A DNA stretch of 64,000 nt, from NCBI RefSeq assembly GCF_047600445.1, contig NZ_JASGKT010000001.1, forward strand, positions 744,001-808,000, in the 5' to 3' direction. Under the pieces are notes generated by a model that saw only the letters and a list, made by a program, of their open reading frames with translations, ran no database searches and had not been told where the DNA came from. Below are positions 23,182 through 31,701 of this stretch, in pieces. Position numbers and translations under genes: made by a program. Numbering within the stretch: position 1 is the stretch's first letter; each line of letters begins with the position of its first letter. This stretch comes from Piscinibacter sp047600445 (GTDB lineage: Bacteria > Pseudomonadota > Gammaproteobacteria > Burkholderiales > Burkholderiaceae_C).

Positions 23182-25854
23182 CTAGTTCACCTTGTGCGTC
23201 ACGGCGTCGCGCAAGGCGCGCGCACGCACGCTTTCGGGGCTGTCGGCACCGGTGCTGGCCGCGAGGTGCTCGACGGCCCGATCGAAAGCCGCCGCCGCCT
23301 CGGCGTCGTTGCCGCCGGCACGCCCGGCCCGTGCCAACAGCAGCCAGGCCTGGCCGGTGTGGTCGGAATGCGGCTTGCCGCCTTGCAGGCGCTGGCCGAT
23401 GGCGAGCGCCTCGCGGGCATCGACGGCGGCGTCGGCCGCGCGGCCGAGCGCGAGCGACGCCTCGGCGCGGCCGCGCAACGCCAGGCCGAGGTGCGAGGGA
23501 TTGGCGCCGATGCTGCGCAAGCGCGCGAGCTGGCGCGACAGCAGCGCCTGCGCCTGCGCCGCATCGCCGCGGCGCAGCAGCAGGCGCGCCTGCATCCACT
23601 CGGCGCGGATGCTGGCCGGGTGGCCGGCGTCGTCGGCGCCGGGCAGCCCGGCGGCGCGCTGCAGGGCCTGCTCGGCTTCGTCGGGCCGGCCGAGCGCGAG
23701 CAGTACGCCGGCCATGCCGGCCAGGCCGTAACGGCTGCCCGGCGCGTGGCCGGCGCGCTCGCTCGCGGCGAGCGTCTCGCGGTAGGCGGCCAGCGCGTCG
23801 TTCCAGCGGCCGATGCGTTCGAGCGCCATCGCGCGGTTGCCCAGCAGCCAGCTCGGCGGGTCGCGCCAGGCCATGCGCCGGCGGTGGCCGGCCAGCAGCT
23901 CGTCGTAGCGCGCCAACGCACGCTGCACGTCGCCGCTGGCGAGTTCGGCCACGCCCCAGTTGCTGAGCATCACGCGCGCATGCAGGCTGTCGAGCCGGTG
24001 CAGCGCGCGATAGCGCGCCTGCGAGCGCTCGAACCACTGCTCGGCCTCGCCGCTGCGGCCGTCGGCGTGCAGCGCGAAGGCGATGTCGCCGAGCAGTTCG
24101 GCCTCCAGCGCGCCGCCACCGCGGCCGGCGTCTTGCAGCCGCGCCAGCGCGGCCTGCGCCGATTGCAGCGCGAGCCGCGGCTCGCTGCGGTTGGCGGCGA
24201 TCGCGCCGCGCATCTGCAGGCAGTGCGCCGCGGCGAGGTCGGGCGTGGCGCGGTCGGCGATCCAGCGCTGCAGCAGGCGCACGGCCTCGTCGCTGCGGCC
24301 CAGCGATTCGAGCAGCTGGCCGCGATCGCAGTCGATCTGTGCGCGCAGCGTGCGGTCGTCCGATTCGCGCAGGATGCTGCCGGCGCGTTCCAGCAGCGCA
24401 TCGCTGCGCTGCGGATCGCTCTGGTATTCGGCAAGGATGCGCAGGATGGCCGCCTCGTGCTCGGGCACCGCGCCGAAGGCCGGCGCCACCATCTGCCGGC
24501 CGCGCTCGAGCATCTGCCGCACCGCCTCGGCCTGCGCCGGCTCTACCGCCTCGGTGAACAGCGCGCCGAAGAACTCGTTGATGGCGTCGTTGCGCGCCAG
24601 CAGCGCGCGTGCCTGGTCGCGCTCTCGTTCGGCCTCGCGTGCCTGCCAGGTGGCCAGCGCGGTGCCGGCGATCAGCGCCGCCGCCACCGCGCCGCCGGCT
24701 GCCAGCGCGAGCCGGTGCCGCGCGGCGGCCTTGGCGAGCCGCTCGCCGACGCCGTAGGGCCGCGCCAGCAGCGGCGCGCCGGCGAGGTGGCGCTCGATGT
24801 CGGCGGCGAAGGCCTCGACGCTGCGGTAGCGTTGCGCCGGATCCTTGCGCATCGCCTTGGCCAGCAGGGTGTCGAGGTCGCCGCGCAGCGCGCGCGCCGT
24901 GCGCCGGTCGGGCGCGCGCGTGCTGGCCGGCGGCACGTCGGCGGCCAGCACCGCCTCTTCGAGCGCGGCCGGCGTGTCGCGCGGCAGGCGGTACGGCCGC
25001 GCGCCGGCGAGCAGCTCGTAGAGCACCACGCCGAGCGAGTAGACATCGGTGGCCACGCCCACCGGCCGGCCGCCCACCTGCTCGGGCGAGGCGTAGTCGG
25101 GTGTCACCGCGCGGCCCATCAGGCGCGTGAGCTGCGCGCGCGCCGGATCGTCGTCGTGCAGCAGCTTGGCGACGCCGAAATCGAGCAGGCGCACCTCGCC
25201 CGACGGCGTCACCAGGATGTTGCTCGGCTTCAGGTCGCGGTGCACGATCAGCCGGCCGTGCGCGTGCGAGACGGCCTCGGCCACCTGCAGGAACAGGCGC
25301 AGCCGCGCGGCGATGTCGAGCGCGTGTTCGACGCAGTGGCGGTCGATCGTCACGCCATCGACGTACTCCATCGCCAGCCACGGCCGGCCGGCGGGCGTGA
25401 CGCCGGCGTCGTACAGCCGCGCGATGCGCGGATGTTCGAGCACGGCGAGGATGTCGCGCTCGCGTGTCATGCGCTGCGCCAGGCTGGAGGCCCAGCCGGC
25501 GTGCGGCAGCTTGAGCGCCTCCAGGCGGGCCAGGCTGCCGTCGATGCGTTCGGCCAGCCACACCGTGGCCATGCCGCCGCGGCCGATCTCGCGCAACAGC
25601 CGGTACGGGCCGACGACGTCGCCGGCGCGGTCCGGCTCGAAGCCGGCCTCGTTCAGCCCGTCCACGTCGAGCGGCGCGCGCAGGAACGCGTCACCCGAAT
25701 CGGTGTCGGCGCGCGCCAGCAGGTCGCGCAGCAGCGGCAGCAGCTCGCGCTCGGGCGCCGGCAGTGCGTGCATCCATGCGGCGCGTTCGGGCGCCGGCAG
25801 CGCCAGCGCGGCTTCGAGCAGCGCATTGACGCGGCGCAGCTCGTCGGCGTTCAT
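23182..25854 (-). CDS. Ser/Thr protein kinase with C-terminal TPR region, partner of ECF sigma factor
   Basis: An 890-residue Hanks-type kinase. Residues about 80-345 hold the kinase: glycine loop E-I-G-R-G-G-M-A-T-V, ATP Lys in L-E-A-L-K-L-P, catalytic loop H205-R-D-L-K-P-S-N, D225-F-G, and T-P-D-Y-A-S-P-E-Q before helix F. One transmembrane helix lies at about 381-402. The rest, probably periplasmic, is a long alpha-helical TPR-like array. It overlaps the sigma factor gene by ATGA (25851-25854), so the two are coupled. In Xanthomonas and Vibrio, kinases encoded next to ECF sigma factors activate them by phosphorylation; the same role is likely here. The signal sensed by the TPR part is unknown. 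Confidence 0.92.
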   Translation of the reverse strand: MNADELRRVNALLEAALALPAPERAAWMHALPAPERELLPLLRDLLARADTDSGDAFLRAPLDVDGLNEAGFEPDRAGDVVGPYRLLREIGRGGMATVWLAERIDGSLARLEALKLPHAGWASSLAQRMTRERDILAVLEHPRIARLYDAGVTPAGRPWLAMEYVDGVTIDRHCVEHALDIAARLRLFLQVAEAVSHAHGRLIVHRDLKPSNILVTPSGEVRLLDFGVAKLLHDDDPARAQLTRLMGRAVTPDYASPEQVGGRPVGVATDVYSLGVVLYELLAGARPYRLPRDTPAALEEAVLAADVPPASTRAPDRRTARALRGDLDTLLAKAMRKDPAQRYRSVEAFAADIERHLAGAPLLARPYGVGERLAKAAARHRLALAAGGAVAAALIAGTALATWQAREAERERDQARALLARNDAINEFFGALFTEAVEPAQAEAVRQMLERGRQMVAPAFGAVPEHEAAILRILAEYQSDPQRSDALLERAGSILRESDDRTLRAQIDCDRGQLLESLGRSDEAVRLLQRWIADRATPDLAAAHCLQMRGAIAANRSEPRLALQSAQAALARLQDAGRGGGALEAELLGDIAFALHADGRSGEAEQWFERSQARYRALHRLDSLHARVMLSNWGVAELASGDVQRALARYDELLAGHRRRMAWRDPPSWLLGNRAMALERIGRWNDALAAYRETLAASERAGHAPGSRYGLAGMAGVLLALGRPDEAEQALQRAAGLPGADDAGHPASIRAEWMQARLLLRRGDAAQAQALLSRQLARLRSIGANPSHLGLALRGRAEASLALGRAADAAVDAREALAIGQRLQGGKPHSDHTGQAWLLLARAGRAGGNDAEAAAAFDRAVEHLAASTGADSPESVRARALRDAVTHKVN

Positions 25855-26387
25855 CGCCCCAGCAGTTGCGCCAGCAGCAGTCGCGCGCGTTCCCAGTCGC
25901 GCCGCACGGTGCGGTCGGTGACGCCCAGCGCCGCGGCGATTTCGAGGTCGGTGAGGCCGGCGAAGTAGCGCATCTCGACCACGCTCACCAGCCGCGCGTC
26001 GACCTGCGCCAGCGTCTGCAGCGCCTCGTGCACCTCGAGGATCTCGTCGTCGCGCGTGCCCAGCATCTCGCCGGCGCGCGTGTCGAGGGTGATGTGCTCG
26101 ACGTCGCCGCCGCGCCGCAAGGCGCGGCGGCGGCGCACGAAGTCGATCACCACGGAGCGCATCGTCTTGGCGGCATAAGCGAGGAAGTGCTCGCGGTCGG
26201 CCAGCGCCACCAGCCCCTCGCGCTGCATGCGCATGAAGGCCTCGTGCACCAGCGCCGAGGTGTCGAGCAGCGTGTGGCGGCCGCCGCCGGCCAGGCGAGA
26301 GCGCGCCAGGCGCCGCAGCTCGTGGTAGAGCTGGGCGAACAGCACGTCGGCGGACGCGGCCGGCTCGCCGGATTCGAGGGTGACCAT
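25851..26387 (-). CDS. ECF sigma factor (kinase-linked type)
   Basis: A 178-residue sigma-70 family factor (TIGR02999-like). Region 2 is seen in L-Y-H-E-L-R-R-L-A-R-S-R-L and F-L-A-Y-A-A-K-T-M-R-S-V-V-I-D-F-V-R-R, and region 4 in L-V-S-V-V-E-M-R-Y-F-A-G-L-T-D-L-E-I-A followed by V-T-D-R-T-V-R-R-D-W-E-R-A-R. ATG 26387 gives the family N-terminus; an in-frame start at 26435 adds a basic tail and cannot be excluded. No anti-sigma factor gene is near. Instead a Ser/Thr kinase follows with a 4-base overlap, which is the mark of ECF groups controlled by phosphorylation. Target promoters are unknown. Confidence 0.9.
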   Translation of the reverse strand: MVTLESGEPAASADVLFAQLYHELRRLARSRLAGGGRHTLLDTSALVHEAFMRMQREGLVALADREHFLAYAAKTMRSVVIDFVRRRRALRRGGDVEHITLDTRAGEMLGTRDDEILEVHEALQTLAQVDARLVSVVEMRYFAGLTDLEIAAALGVTDRTVRRDWERARLLLAQLLGR

Positions 26388-26490
26388 GGGGAAGGGCTCG
26401 CGGCGCGGTGCCCGTCGGCGACAGGCGGGCGCCAATGGTGCGCGCCCGCCGGGCGGATCGCAATCCCTCCGTGGAGCGAGGGCTCGGGCG

Positions 26491-27339
26491 TCACGTCGCC
26501 GCCCGCGGGTCGTGCCTGAGCAGCGTCTCGACCTCGCACAGCCGCGCCCGCGCGGCGCGCTGGCCGGCCTCGAACAGCTCCGGCAGCGCGTCGGTCTGCC
26601 ACAGGCCGACGTGCCGGTCCAGCGCCAGCTCGAAGGGCACGATGCGCTGACCGCGCGCGGCGGCCGCGTCCAGGCGCGCGCGCATCAGGTTGTTGAGCGT
26701 CATGGTGCTGACGTGCGCGACCAGGCGCGAAGGCCGGTCGATGCGGCGCGGCGGCCGGCCCGCGAAGCCGAGCGTCAGCACCACGCTCGCATCGAGCGCG
26801 GCGGCCACTGGCAGCGGGTCGGAGGCGACGCCGTCGATCAGCCGCTGGCCGTCGATGTGTACCGGCGGGAAGACCAGCGGAACCGCCATGCTGGCGCGCA
26901 GCGCCGGCGCGAGCGCGCCGCGCGACAGCAGCACGGGCTCGCCGCTGGACGCATCGGTGGTGGCGATGCGCAGCGCGAGCGGCAGCGCCTCGATGCGGCG
27001 CGTGCCGAACACGGACTCGATGCGCTGCCCGATCAGCGAGCTGTCACGCAGCGCGAAGTCGGCGTTGAAGCGCGCCAGGCGCGGCATCAGCAACTGCAGC
27101 CAGGCGCGCCGGTTGTGCCGCTCGGTCAGTTCCTGCGACCACAGCTTGCGCGACAGCGCGAGGCCCTCGGCCGGCGCCATGCCCGAGGCGATCACCGCGC
27201 CGAACAGCGCGCCCGAGCTGCAGCCGACCACGAGGTCGGGCCGGATGCCGTGGCGCGCCAGCGCGTCGACGATGCCCAGCGCCGCCACGCTGCGCACGCC
27301 GCCGCTGCCGAGCACCAGGGCAAGACGATGGCGGCTCAT
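26491..27339 (-). CDS. Patatin-like phospholipase (RssA type)
   Basis: A 282-residue patatin-family esterase. The oxyanion loop G-S-G-G-V-R-S is at 11-17, the nucleophile elbow G-C-S-S-G gives Ser41, and the dyad Asp is in L-I-D-G-V-A-S-D-P. The family hydrolyses acyl esters of phospholipids or other lipids; the RssA-like bacterial forms are cytoplasmic or membrane-associated and their substrates are mostly unknown. It overlaps the GNAT gene upstream by ATGA (27336-27339), so the two form a small operon. Confidence 0.88.
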   Translation of the reverse strand: MSRHRLALVLGSGGVRSVAALGIVDALARHGIRPDLVVGCSSGALFGAVIASGMAPAEGLALSRKLWSQELTERHNRRAWLQLLMPRLARFNADFALRDSSLIGQRIESVFGTRRIEALPLALRIATTDASSGEPVLLSRGALAPALRASMAVPLVFPPVHIDGQRLIDGVASDPLPVAAALDASVVLTLGFAGRPPRRIDRPSRLVAHVSTMTLNNLMRARLDAAAARGQRIVPFELALDRHVGLWQTDALPELFEAGQRAARARLCEVETLLRHDPRAAT

Positions 27340-27863
27340 CGCGTCCTCGCTTCGGCAACCACCAGCCGGGCGTCGCCGCGGTGCGCACTGAGCGTGAAGC
27401 CGGCCCGGCGCAGCAAGGTGAGCATCGGCAGGTTGTCGACCAGCACGTGGCCGTACAGCCAGCGCAGGCCCTCGTCGGCGGCGGCCCTGCGCAGCGCCGC
27501 GAGGCAGCGGCGCCCGAGCCCCAGGCCGCGCCAGCCTTCGGCGACCACCAGCGCGAACTCGGCGGCGCTGTCGCTGGCGTCGGTGACGCAGCGTGCGTCG
27601 GCCACCAGCAGTTCGCCGCCGTCGTGCTCGACGGTGGCCAGCAGCGCGATGCGGCGATGGCCGTCGACGCTGGTCATCTCGTGCAACTGCTTCGGCGGCA
27701 GGCCGTTGAGCGTGCAGTGGAAGCGCCGCCGCCGCGCCAGCGGCGACAGGCTCTCGATCATGCGGCCGAGCGCCGCGGCATCGCCCGGGCAGGCCGTGCG
27801 CAGGGTGACGCGCCGCCCCGTGCGCGTCGCGAAGCGGTGGATCGTCAAGGGTGCAGTCGTCAT
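27336..27863 (-). CDS. GNAT family N-acetyltransferase
   Basis: A 175-residue acetyltransferase. The acetyl-CoA loop is W-R-G-L-G-L-G-R-R-C-L, following F-A-L-V-V-A, and the C-terminal part V-L-V-D-N-L-P-M-L-T-L-L-R-R-A-G-F is the usual end of the GNAT fold. Similar domains occur in protein-lysine acetyltransferases of the Pat/YfiQ type, where the N-terminal R-T-A-C-P-G-D and L-S-P-L-A-R-R-R-R-F are also seen. ATG 27863 has AGGAGGT 7 bases upstream. The acetyl acceptor is unknown. Confidence 0.87.
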   Translation of the reverse strand: MTTAPLTIHRFATRTGRRVTLRTACPGDAAALGRMIESLSPLARRRRFHCTLNGLPPKQLHEMTSVDGHRRIALLATVEHDGGELLVADARCVTDASDSAAEFALVVAEGWRGLGLGRRCLAALRRAAADEGLRWLYGHVLVDNLPMLTLLRRAGFTLSAHRGDARLVVAEARTR

Positions 27864-27923
27864 GGTGACCTCCTGACCCCGTACCACGCGCGGCGCGCTG
27901 CGATCCGGACAGCGCCCTCGCCT

Positions 27924-27940
27924 CACCCCCCTTTGGGGTG
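27924..27940. terminator. Hairpin between the ABM gene and the GNAT gene
   Basis: CACCCC (27924-27929) pairs with GGGGTG (27935-27940) across a 5-base loop; CTCGCC and GGCGAG further out extend the symmetry. It lies after the last gene of the 31606-27966 unit. No T-run follows, so termination is only likely, not sure. Confidence 0.35.
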
Positions 27941-27965
27941 GAAGCGCGGTCGCGTGGGGCGAGGC

Positions 27966-28268
27966 TCAGTCCGACTTCGCCAGCAACGTGAAATGCTCCA
28001 CCACCGGCGGCTGCGCGAAGAACGGCCCGACGATCGCGCGCCACTGCGGGAACAGCGGGCCGCCGCGGAAGTGCACGGTGTGGTCTTCCAGCGTGTTCCA
28101 GAAGATCTGCAGCAGGTAGCGCTCGGGCGATTCGATGCCCTTGTCGACCTTCCAGCCGCGAAAGCCCTGCGCCTGGGCGATCACGGTGGTCACGCCGCGC
28201 ACGATGGCTTCTTCGAAGGCGGCCTGCTGGCCGGGCTGGATGCGGATGTCGGCGAGTTCGAGGATCAT
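27966..28268 (-). CDS. Antibiotic-biosynthesis-monooxygenase (ABM) fold protein
   Basis: A 100-residue ferredoxin-like fold protein of the ABM family: M-I-L-E-L-A-D-I-R-I at the start, Q-A-Q-G-F-R-G-W for the first hairpin, Y-L-L-Q-I-F-W-N-T-L-E-D-H for the central strand and helix. Such small dimers include quinol monooxygenases and heme-degrading enzymes, but many are of unknown role. The start is 31 bases after the end of the importer ATPase gene, so it is probably co-transcribed with it and may act on the imported compound (inference). Confidence 0.75.
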   Translation of the reverse strand: MILELADIRIQPGQQAAFEEAIVRGVTTVIAQAQGFRGWKVDKGIESPERYLLQIFWNTLEDHTVHFRGGPLFPQWRAIVGPFFAQPPVVEHFTLLAKSD

Positions 28269-28299
28269 GGCTCTTCCTTGAGGCAGGGGTGGTGGGTCG

Positions 28300-29001
28300 T
28301 CAGACGCCGAGGTAGCGCGCCAGCGCGGCGGGGTCGGCGGCCAGCGTGTCGCTCGCGCCGGCAGCCACGATGCGGCCTTTTTCCATCACCGCGGCGCGGT
28401 CGGTGTGGGCGAGCACGCGGCGGTAGTCGCGGTCGACGATCAGGGTGCTGATGCCGGTCTCGCGGATCGCGACGATCACGCGCCAGATCTCGGCGACGAT
28501 CAGCGGCGCCAGGCCCTCGGTGGCTTCGTCGAGGATCATCAGCTTCGGGTTGGTCATCAGCGCGCGGCCGATGGACAGCATCTGCTGTTCGCCGCCCGAG
28601 AGCTGGCCGCCGCCGTGCGCCAGCCGCTCGGCCAGGCGCGGAAAGGTGGCGAGCACGCGCTCCTCGGTCCAGTCGCGCCGGCCGTCGGCGCCGGCGCGCG
28701 CGCTCATCAGCAGGTTCTCGCGCACCGAGAGGTTGGGGAAGATGCCCCGTCCCTCTGGCACGTAGCCGATGCCGAGACGCGCCATGCGCTCGGGCGGCCA
28801 GCCGGTCACCTCGCGCCCCTCCCACGCGATGCGGCCCGAGGCCGGGCGCACGTAGCCCATCAGCGTGCGGATCAGCGTGGTCTTGCCCATGCCGTTACGG
28901 CCCAGCAGGCCCAGCGCGCTGCCGGCCGGCAGCTCGAGCGCGGCGCCGTGCAGGATGTGCGCTTCGCCGTAGTAGGTGTGGAGGTCGGCAATGCTCAGCA
29001 T
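28300..29001 (-). CDS. Branched-chain-type ABC importer ATPase, LivF-like (cluster 1)
   Basis: A 233-residue ATPase with Walker A G-R-N-G-M-G-K-T-T, signature L-S-G-G-E-Q-Q-M, Walker B L-M-I-L-D-E-A-T-E-G-L-A-P. After Walker B the usual V-E-Q-N of LivF proteins is replaced by V-D-R-D-Y, an unusual switch region. Substrate is not shown: Liv-type systems import branched amino acids, amides, urea or aromatic acids. It starts two bases after the end of the LivG-like gene. It has no binding-protein gene in its operon. Confidence 0.92.
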   Translation of the reverse strand: MLSIADLHTYYGEAHILHGAALELPAGSALGLLGRNGMGKTTLIRTLMGYVRPASGRIAWEGREVTGWPPERMARLGIGYVPEGRGIFPNLSVRENLLMSARAGADGRRDWTEERVLATFPRLAERLAHGGGQLSGGEQQMLSIGRALMTNPKLMILDEATEGLAPLIVAEIWRVIVAIRETGISTLIVDRDYRRVLAHTDRAAVMEKGRIVAAGASDTLAADPAALARYLGV

Positions 29002-29003
29002 GC

Positions 29004-29774
29004 TCAATGGCCCTCGCCGAGATAGGCCGTCTGCACCTCGCGGTTGGTGCGGATCGCCGCCGGCGCGTCGCTGGCGATCACCTCGCCGTTGACCATCACC
29101 GTGATGCGCTCGGCGATGCGGAACACCGCGTCCATGTCGTGCTCCACCAGCAGCACCGCGTGCGTGGCCTTCAGCGCGGCCAGCAGCGCGAGCATGCGTT
29201 CGGTCTCCTCGGCGCCCATGCCGGCCAGCGGCTCGTCGAGCAGCAGCACGCGCGGCCGCGTCGCCAGGCACATCGCGATCTCGAGCTGGCGCTTGCCGCC
29301 GTGGCTGAGCGTGCCGGCGCCGCGCTGCGCGGCGTCGGCCAGGCCGGCCGCGGCCAACGCCTCGTGCGCCGCCGCCAGGCTGGTGTCGCAGCGCTGCGCC
29401 GCTTCCCACAGCGCCCAGGGGCGCGGCCGCGCGGCCTGCGCGCACAGGCGGCAGTTCTCCAGCACCGTGAACTCGGGGAAGATCGTCGTGCGCTGGTAGC
29501 TGCGGCCGATGCCGGCGCGCGCGCGTTTCGGCTGCGACCAGTCGGTGACGTCGTGGCCATCGAAGTGGATGCTGCCGCCCGAGGGCGCGATCTCGCCCGA
29601 GAGCATGTTGATCAGCGTCGACTTGCCCGCGCCGTTGGTGCCGATCACCGCATGCACCTCGCCGGCGTGCAGGTCGAGCGAGACGCGGCTCACCGCGGTG
29701 AGGCCGCCGAAGCGGCGCGTCAGCAGGTTGGAGCGCAGCAGCGGCTGATCGACGTTCGCCTGCGGCTCAGCCAC
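29004..29774 (-). CDS. Branched-chain-type ABC importer ATPase, LivG-like (cluster 1)
   Basis: A 256-residue ATPase with Walker A G-T-N-G-A-G-K-S-T, a LivG-type signature L-S-H-G-G-K-R-Q-L-E-I-A, Walker B V-L-L-L-D-E-P-L-A-G-M and the H-loop V-E-H-D-M-D. It pairs with the LivF-like ATPase as the second cytoplasmic subunit. The 5' end overlaps the permease gene by 8 bases. Confidence 0.92.
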   Translation of the reverse strand: MAEPQANVDQPLLRSNLLTRRFGGLTAVSRVSLDLHAGEVHAVIGTNGAGKSTLINMLSGEIAPSGGSIHFDGHDVTDWSQPKRARAGIGRSYQRTTIFPEFTVLENCRLCAQAARPRPWALWEAAQRCDTSLAAAHEALAAAGLADAAQRGAGTLSHGGKRQLEIAMCLATRPRVLLLDEPLAGMGAEETERMLALLAALKATHAVLLVEHDMDAVFRIAERITVMVNGEVIASDAPAAIRTNREVQTAYLGEGH

Positions 29775-30732
29775 GCGATGCTCCCGACTGCAAGCGCTGC
29801 TTCAAGCCGATCAGGCCCTTGGGCAGCAGCGCGACGAAGGCGATGATGGTCAGGCCCAGCGTGAGCTGCCAGTGCGCCGCCAGCGGCCCGAGCAGCGCCT
29901 CGCTCTGGAACAGCTCCTTCAGCAGCGTGAAGGCGACGGCGCCGAGCACCGCGCCGCGCAGGCTGCCGATGCCGCCGAGGATGATCATCAGCAGCACCGC
30001 GCCCGATTCGTGCCACGACAGCAGCTCGGGGTTCACCGCGCCGTCCTTCACCGCCGTCAGGAAGCCGGCCAGCCCGGCGAGCGCGCCGCCGATCACGAAG
30101 GCCGCGAGCTTGTAGCCGTAGCTGCGGAAGCCCGCGGCGCGCATGCGCTGCTCGTTGACGCGTATGCCGGCCAGCGCGTGGCCGAGGCGCGAGCGGCCGA
30201 TCAGCGCCAGCAGCGCGTAGGTGAAGGCGAGGGCGCCCAGCACGAAGTAGTACAGGTGCCGCTTGTCGTCGAGGTCGAGCAGCGCGGCGCCGCCGATCGC
30301 GAGCACCGGCTTGCCGTAGAGGAAGATGCCGTCGCTGCCGCCGCCGACCTGGGTGTCGTGGAACACGAAGTAGGCCATCTGCGCGAAGGCCAGCGTCACC
30401 ATGATGAAGTAGACGCCCTGCGTGCGCAGGCTGAGCGCGCCGACGAACAGCGCGTACAGCGCCGCCGCGCCGACGGATGCCGGCAGCAGCCACCACAGCG
30501 AGGCCGCGCCGGCGTCGCCGCTGCCCAGCACCGCCACGTAGGCGCCGATGCCGAAGAAGGCCGCGTGCCCCAGGCTCACCAAGCCGGCGCTGCCCACCAG
30601 CAGTTCGAGGCTGAGCGCGAAGATCGCCAGCACCGCGATCTTCAGCACCAGGTCCTGCGTGTAGGGCGTCAGCACCAGGGGCAGCGCGGCGAGCGCGAGC
30701 AGCGCGGCGACGGGAACCAGCCACGGGCGCAT
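29767..30732 (-). CDS. Branched-chain-type ABC importer permease, LivM-like (cluster 1)
   Basis: A 321-residue membrane protein with eight or more hydrophobic segments and LivM family marks: L-V-G-S-A-G-L-V-S-L-G-H-A-A-F-F near residue 50, I-R-V-N-E-Q-R-M-R-A-A-G and G-G-I-G-S-L-R-G-A-V-L-G-A in the coupling part. With the LivH-like protein it would form the channel. The gene for the latter ends one base before its start. Confidence 0.92.
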   Translation of the reverse strand: MRPWLVPVAALLALAALPLVLTPYTQDLVLKIAVLAIFALSLELLVGSAGLVSLGHAAFFGIGAYVAVLGSGDAGAASLWWLLPASVGAAALYALFVGALSLRTQGVYFIMVTLAFAQMAYFVFHDTQVGGGSDGIFLYGKPVLAIGGAALLDLDDKRHLYYFVLGALAFTYALLALIGRSRLGHALAGIRVNEQRMRAAGFRSYGYKLAAFVIGGALAGLAGFLTAVKDGAVNPELLSWHESGAVLLMIILGGIGSLRGAVLGAVAFTLLKELFQSEALLGPLAAHWQLTLGLTIIAFVALLPKGLIGLKQRLQSGASRG

Positions 30733-30733
30733 C

Positions 30734-31606
30734 TCAGTGGCCCCGCTTCATCAGCCCTTCGGGCCGCCACACCAGGATCACCGCCATCAGCAGGTACACG
30801 CCGATGCCGCTGAACTCGGCGAAGAACACCTTGCCGAAGGTGTCGACGAAGCCGACCAGCAGCGAGGCGATCAGCGCGCCGGTGATCGAGCCGATGCCGC
30901 CGATCACCACCACCACGAAGCAGATGATCAGCACGCTGGCGCCCATGTTCGGGTACACCGACGACAGCGGCGCGGCGATCATGCCGGCCAGCGCGGCCAG
31001 CGCCACGCCGCCGGCGAAGACGATGCGGTACAGGCGCTGGATGTCGATGCCCAGGCCGCGCACCATGTCGCGGTTGCTGGCGCCGGCGCGGATCATCATG
31101 CCCAGCCGGGTGCGGTTGACCACCCAGTACAGCGCCACGGCCAGCACGACGCACGCCGCCGACGCGAACACGCGATACCACGGGTAGCTCATCAGCTCGC
31201 CGAGCTGGAAGCCGCCGGCCAGCCACGCGGGTGCCTGCACGCCGTGCACGTCGTTGCCCACCGTCAGCGAGCGCAGCTCCTCGAAGACGAGGATCAGCGC
31301 GTAGGTCATCAGCACCTGCTGCAGGTGGTCGCGCTGGTAGAGGAAGCTGAAGAAGGCCCACTCCAGCACGTAGCCGAACAGCGCCGCGAGGACCACGCCG
31401 GCGGCGAGCTTGGTCAGGTACCAGTCGCCGAACCACGGCGCCAGCACGAAGGCCAGGTAGGCGCCGATCATGTAGAAGCTGCCGTGGGCGAGGTTGATCA
31501 CGCCCATGATCCCGAAGATCAGCGTCAGCCCGCTGGCCACGAGGAACAGCAGCAGCCCGTACTGCACGGCGTTCAGGCACTGGACGAGGAAGGTGGCGAG
31601 GTCCAT
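30734..31606 (-). CDS. Branched-chain-type ABC importer permease, LivH-like (cluster 1)
   Basis: A 290-residue membrane protein and the first gene of the minus-strand importer unit. Family marks: L-V-A-S-G-L-T-L-I-F-G-I-M-G-V-I-N-L-A-H-G-S near the N-terminus and V-V-V-I-G-G-I-G-S-I-T-G-A in the coupling region, with about eight helices. No binding-protein gene is found on either side, so the complex must use one made elsewhere, or share one of the three others encoded later in the window. Confidence 0.93.
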   Translation of the reverse strand: MDLATFLVQCLNAVQYGLLLFLVASGLTLIFGIMGVINLAHGSFYMIGAYLAFVLAPWFGDWYLTKLAAGVVLAALFGYVLEWAFFSFLYQRDHLQQVLMTYALILVFEELRSLTVGNDVHGVQAPAWLAGGFQLGELMSYPWYRVFASAACVVLAVALYWVVNRTRLGMMIRAGASNRDMVRGLGIDIQRLYRIVFAGGVALAALAGMIAAPLSSVYPNMGASVLIICFVVVVIGGIGSITGALIASLLVGFVDTFGKVFFAEFSGIGVYLLMAVILVWRPEGLMKRGH

Positions 31607-31643
31607 TGCCGGGGCGGCCGTGGCGGAGGGAACCCCGAGCTTA

Positions 31644-31663
31644 CAGCCCCCGCGCGGGGGCTG
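31644..31663. repeat. Perfect 20-bp GC palindrome between divergent importer and stress-protein genes
   Basis: CAGCCCCCGC followed at once by its complement GCGGGGGCTG, between the start codons of livH-like (31606, minus) and usp (31702, plus). A possible -10 (GATACT) for the usp gene follows at about 31667. It may be an operator for either promoter, or a stem in a leader. Confidence 0.5.
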
Positions 31664-31701
31664 CGAGATACTGGGCGCCGTTGCGTTGGAGAAAAAAGCC
31701 C

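Noticed and set aside
23182..26463. A single 1093-residue fusion of sigma factor and kinase
   Set aside because: The frame is open upstream of the kinase, but the sigma factor is read in another frame and ends with TGA overlapping the kinase ATG, so they are two proteins.
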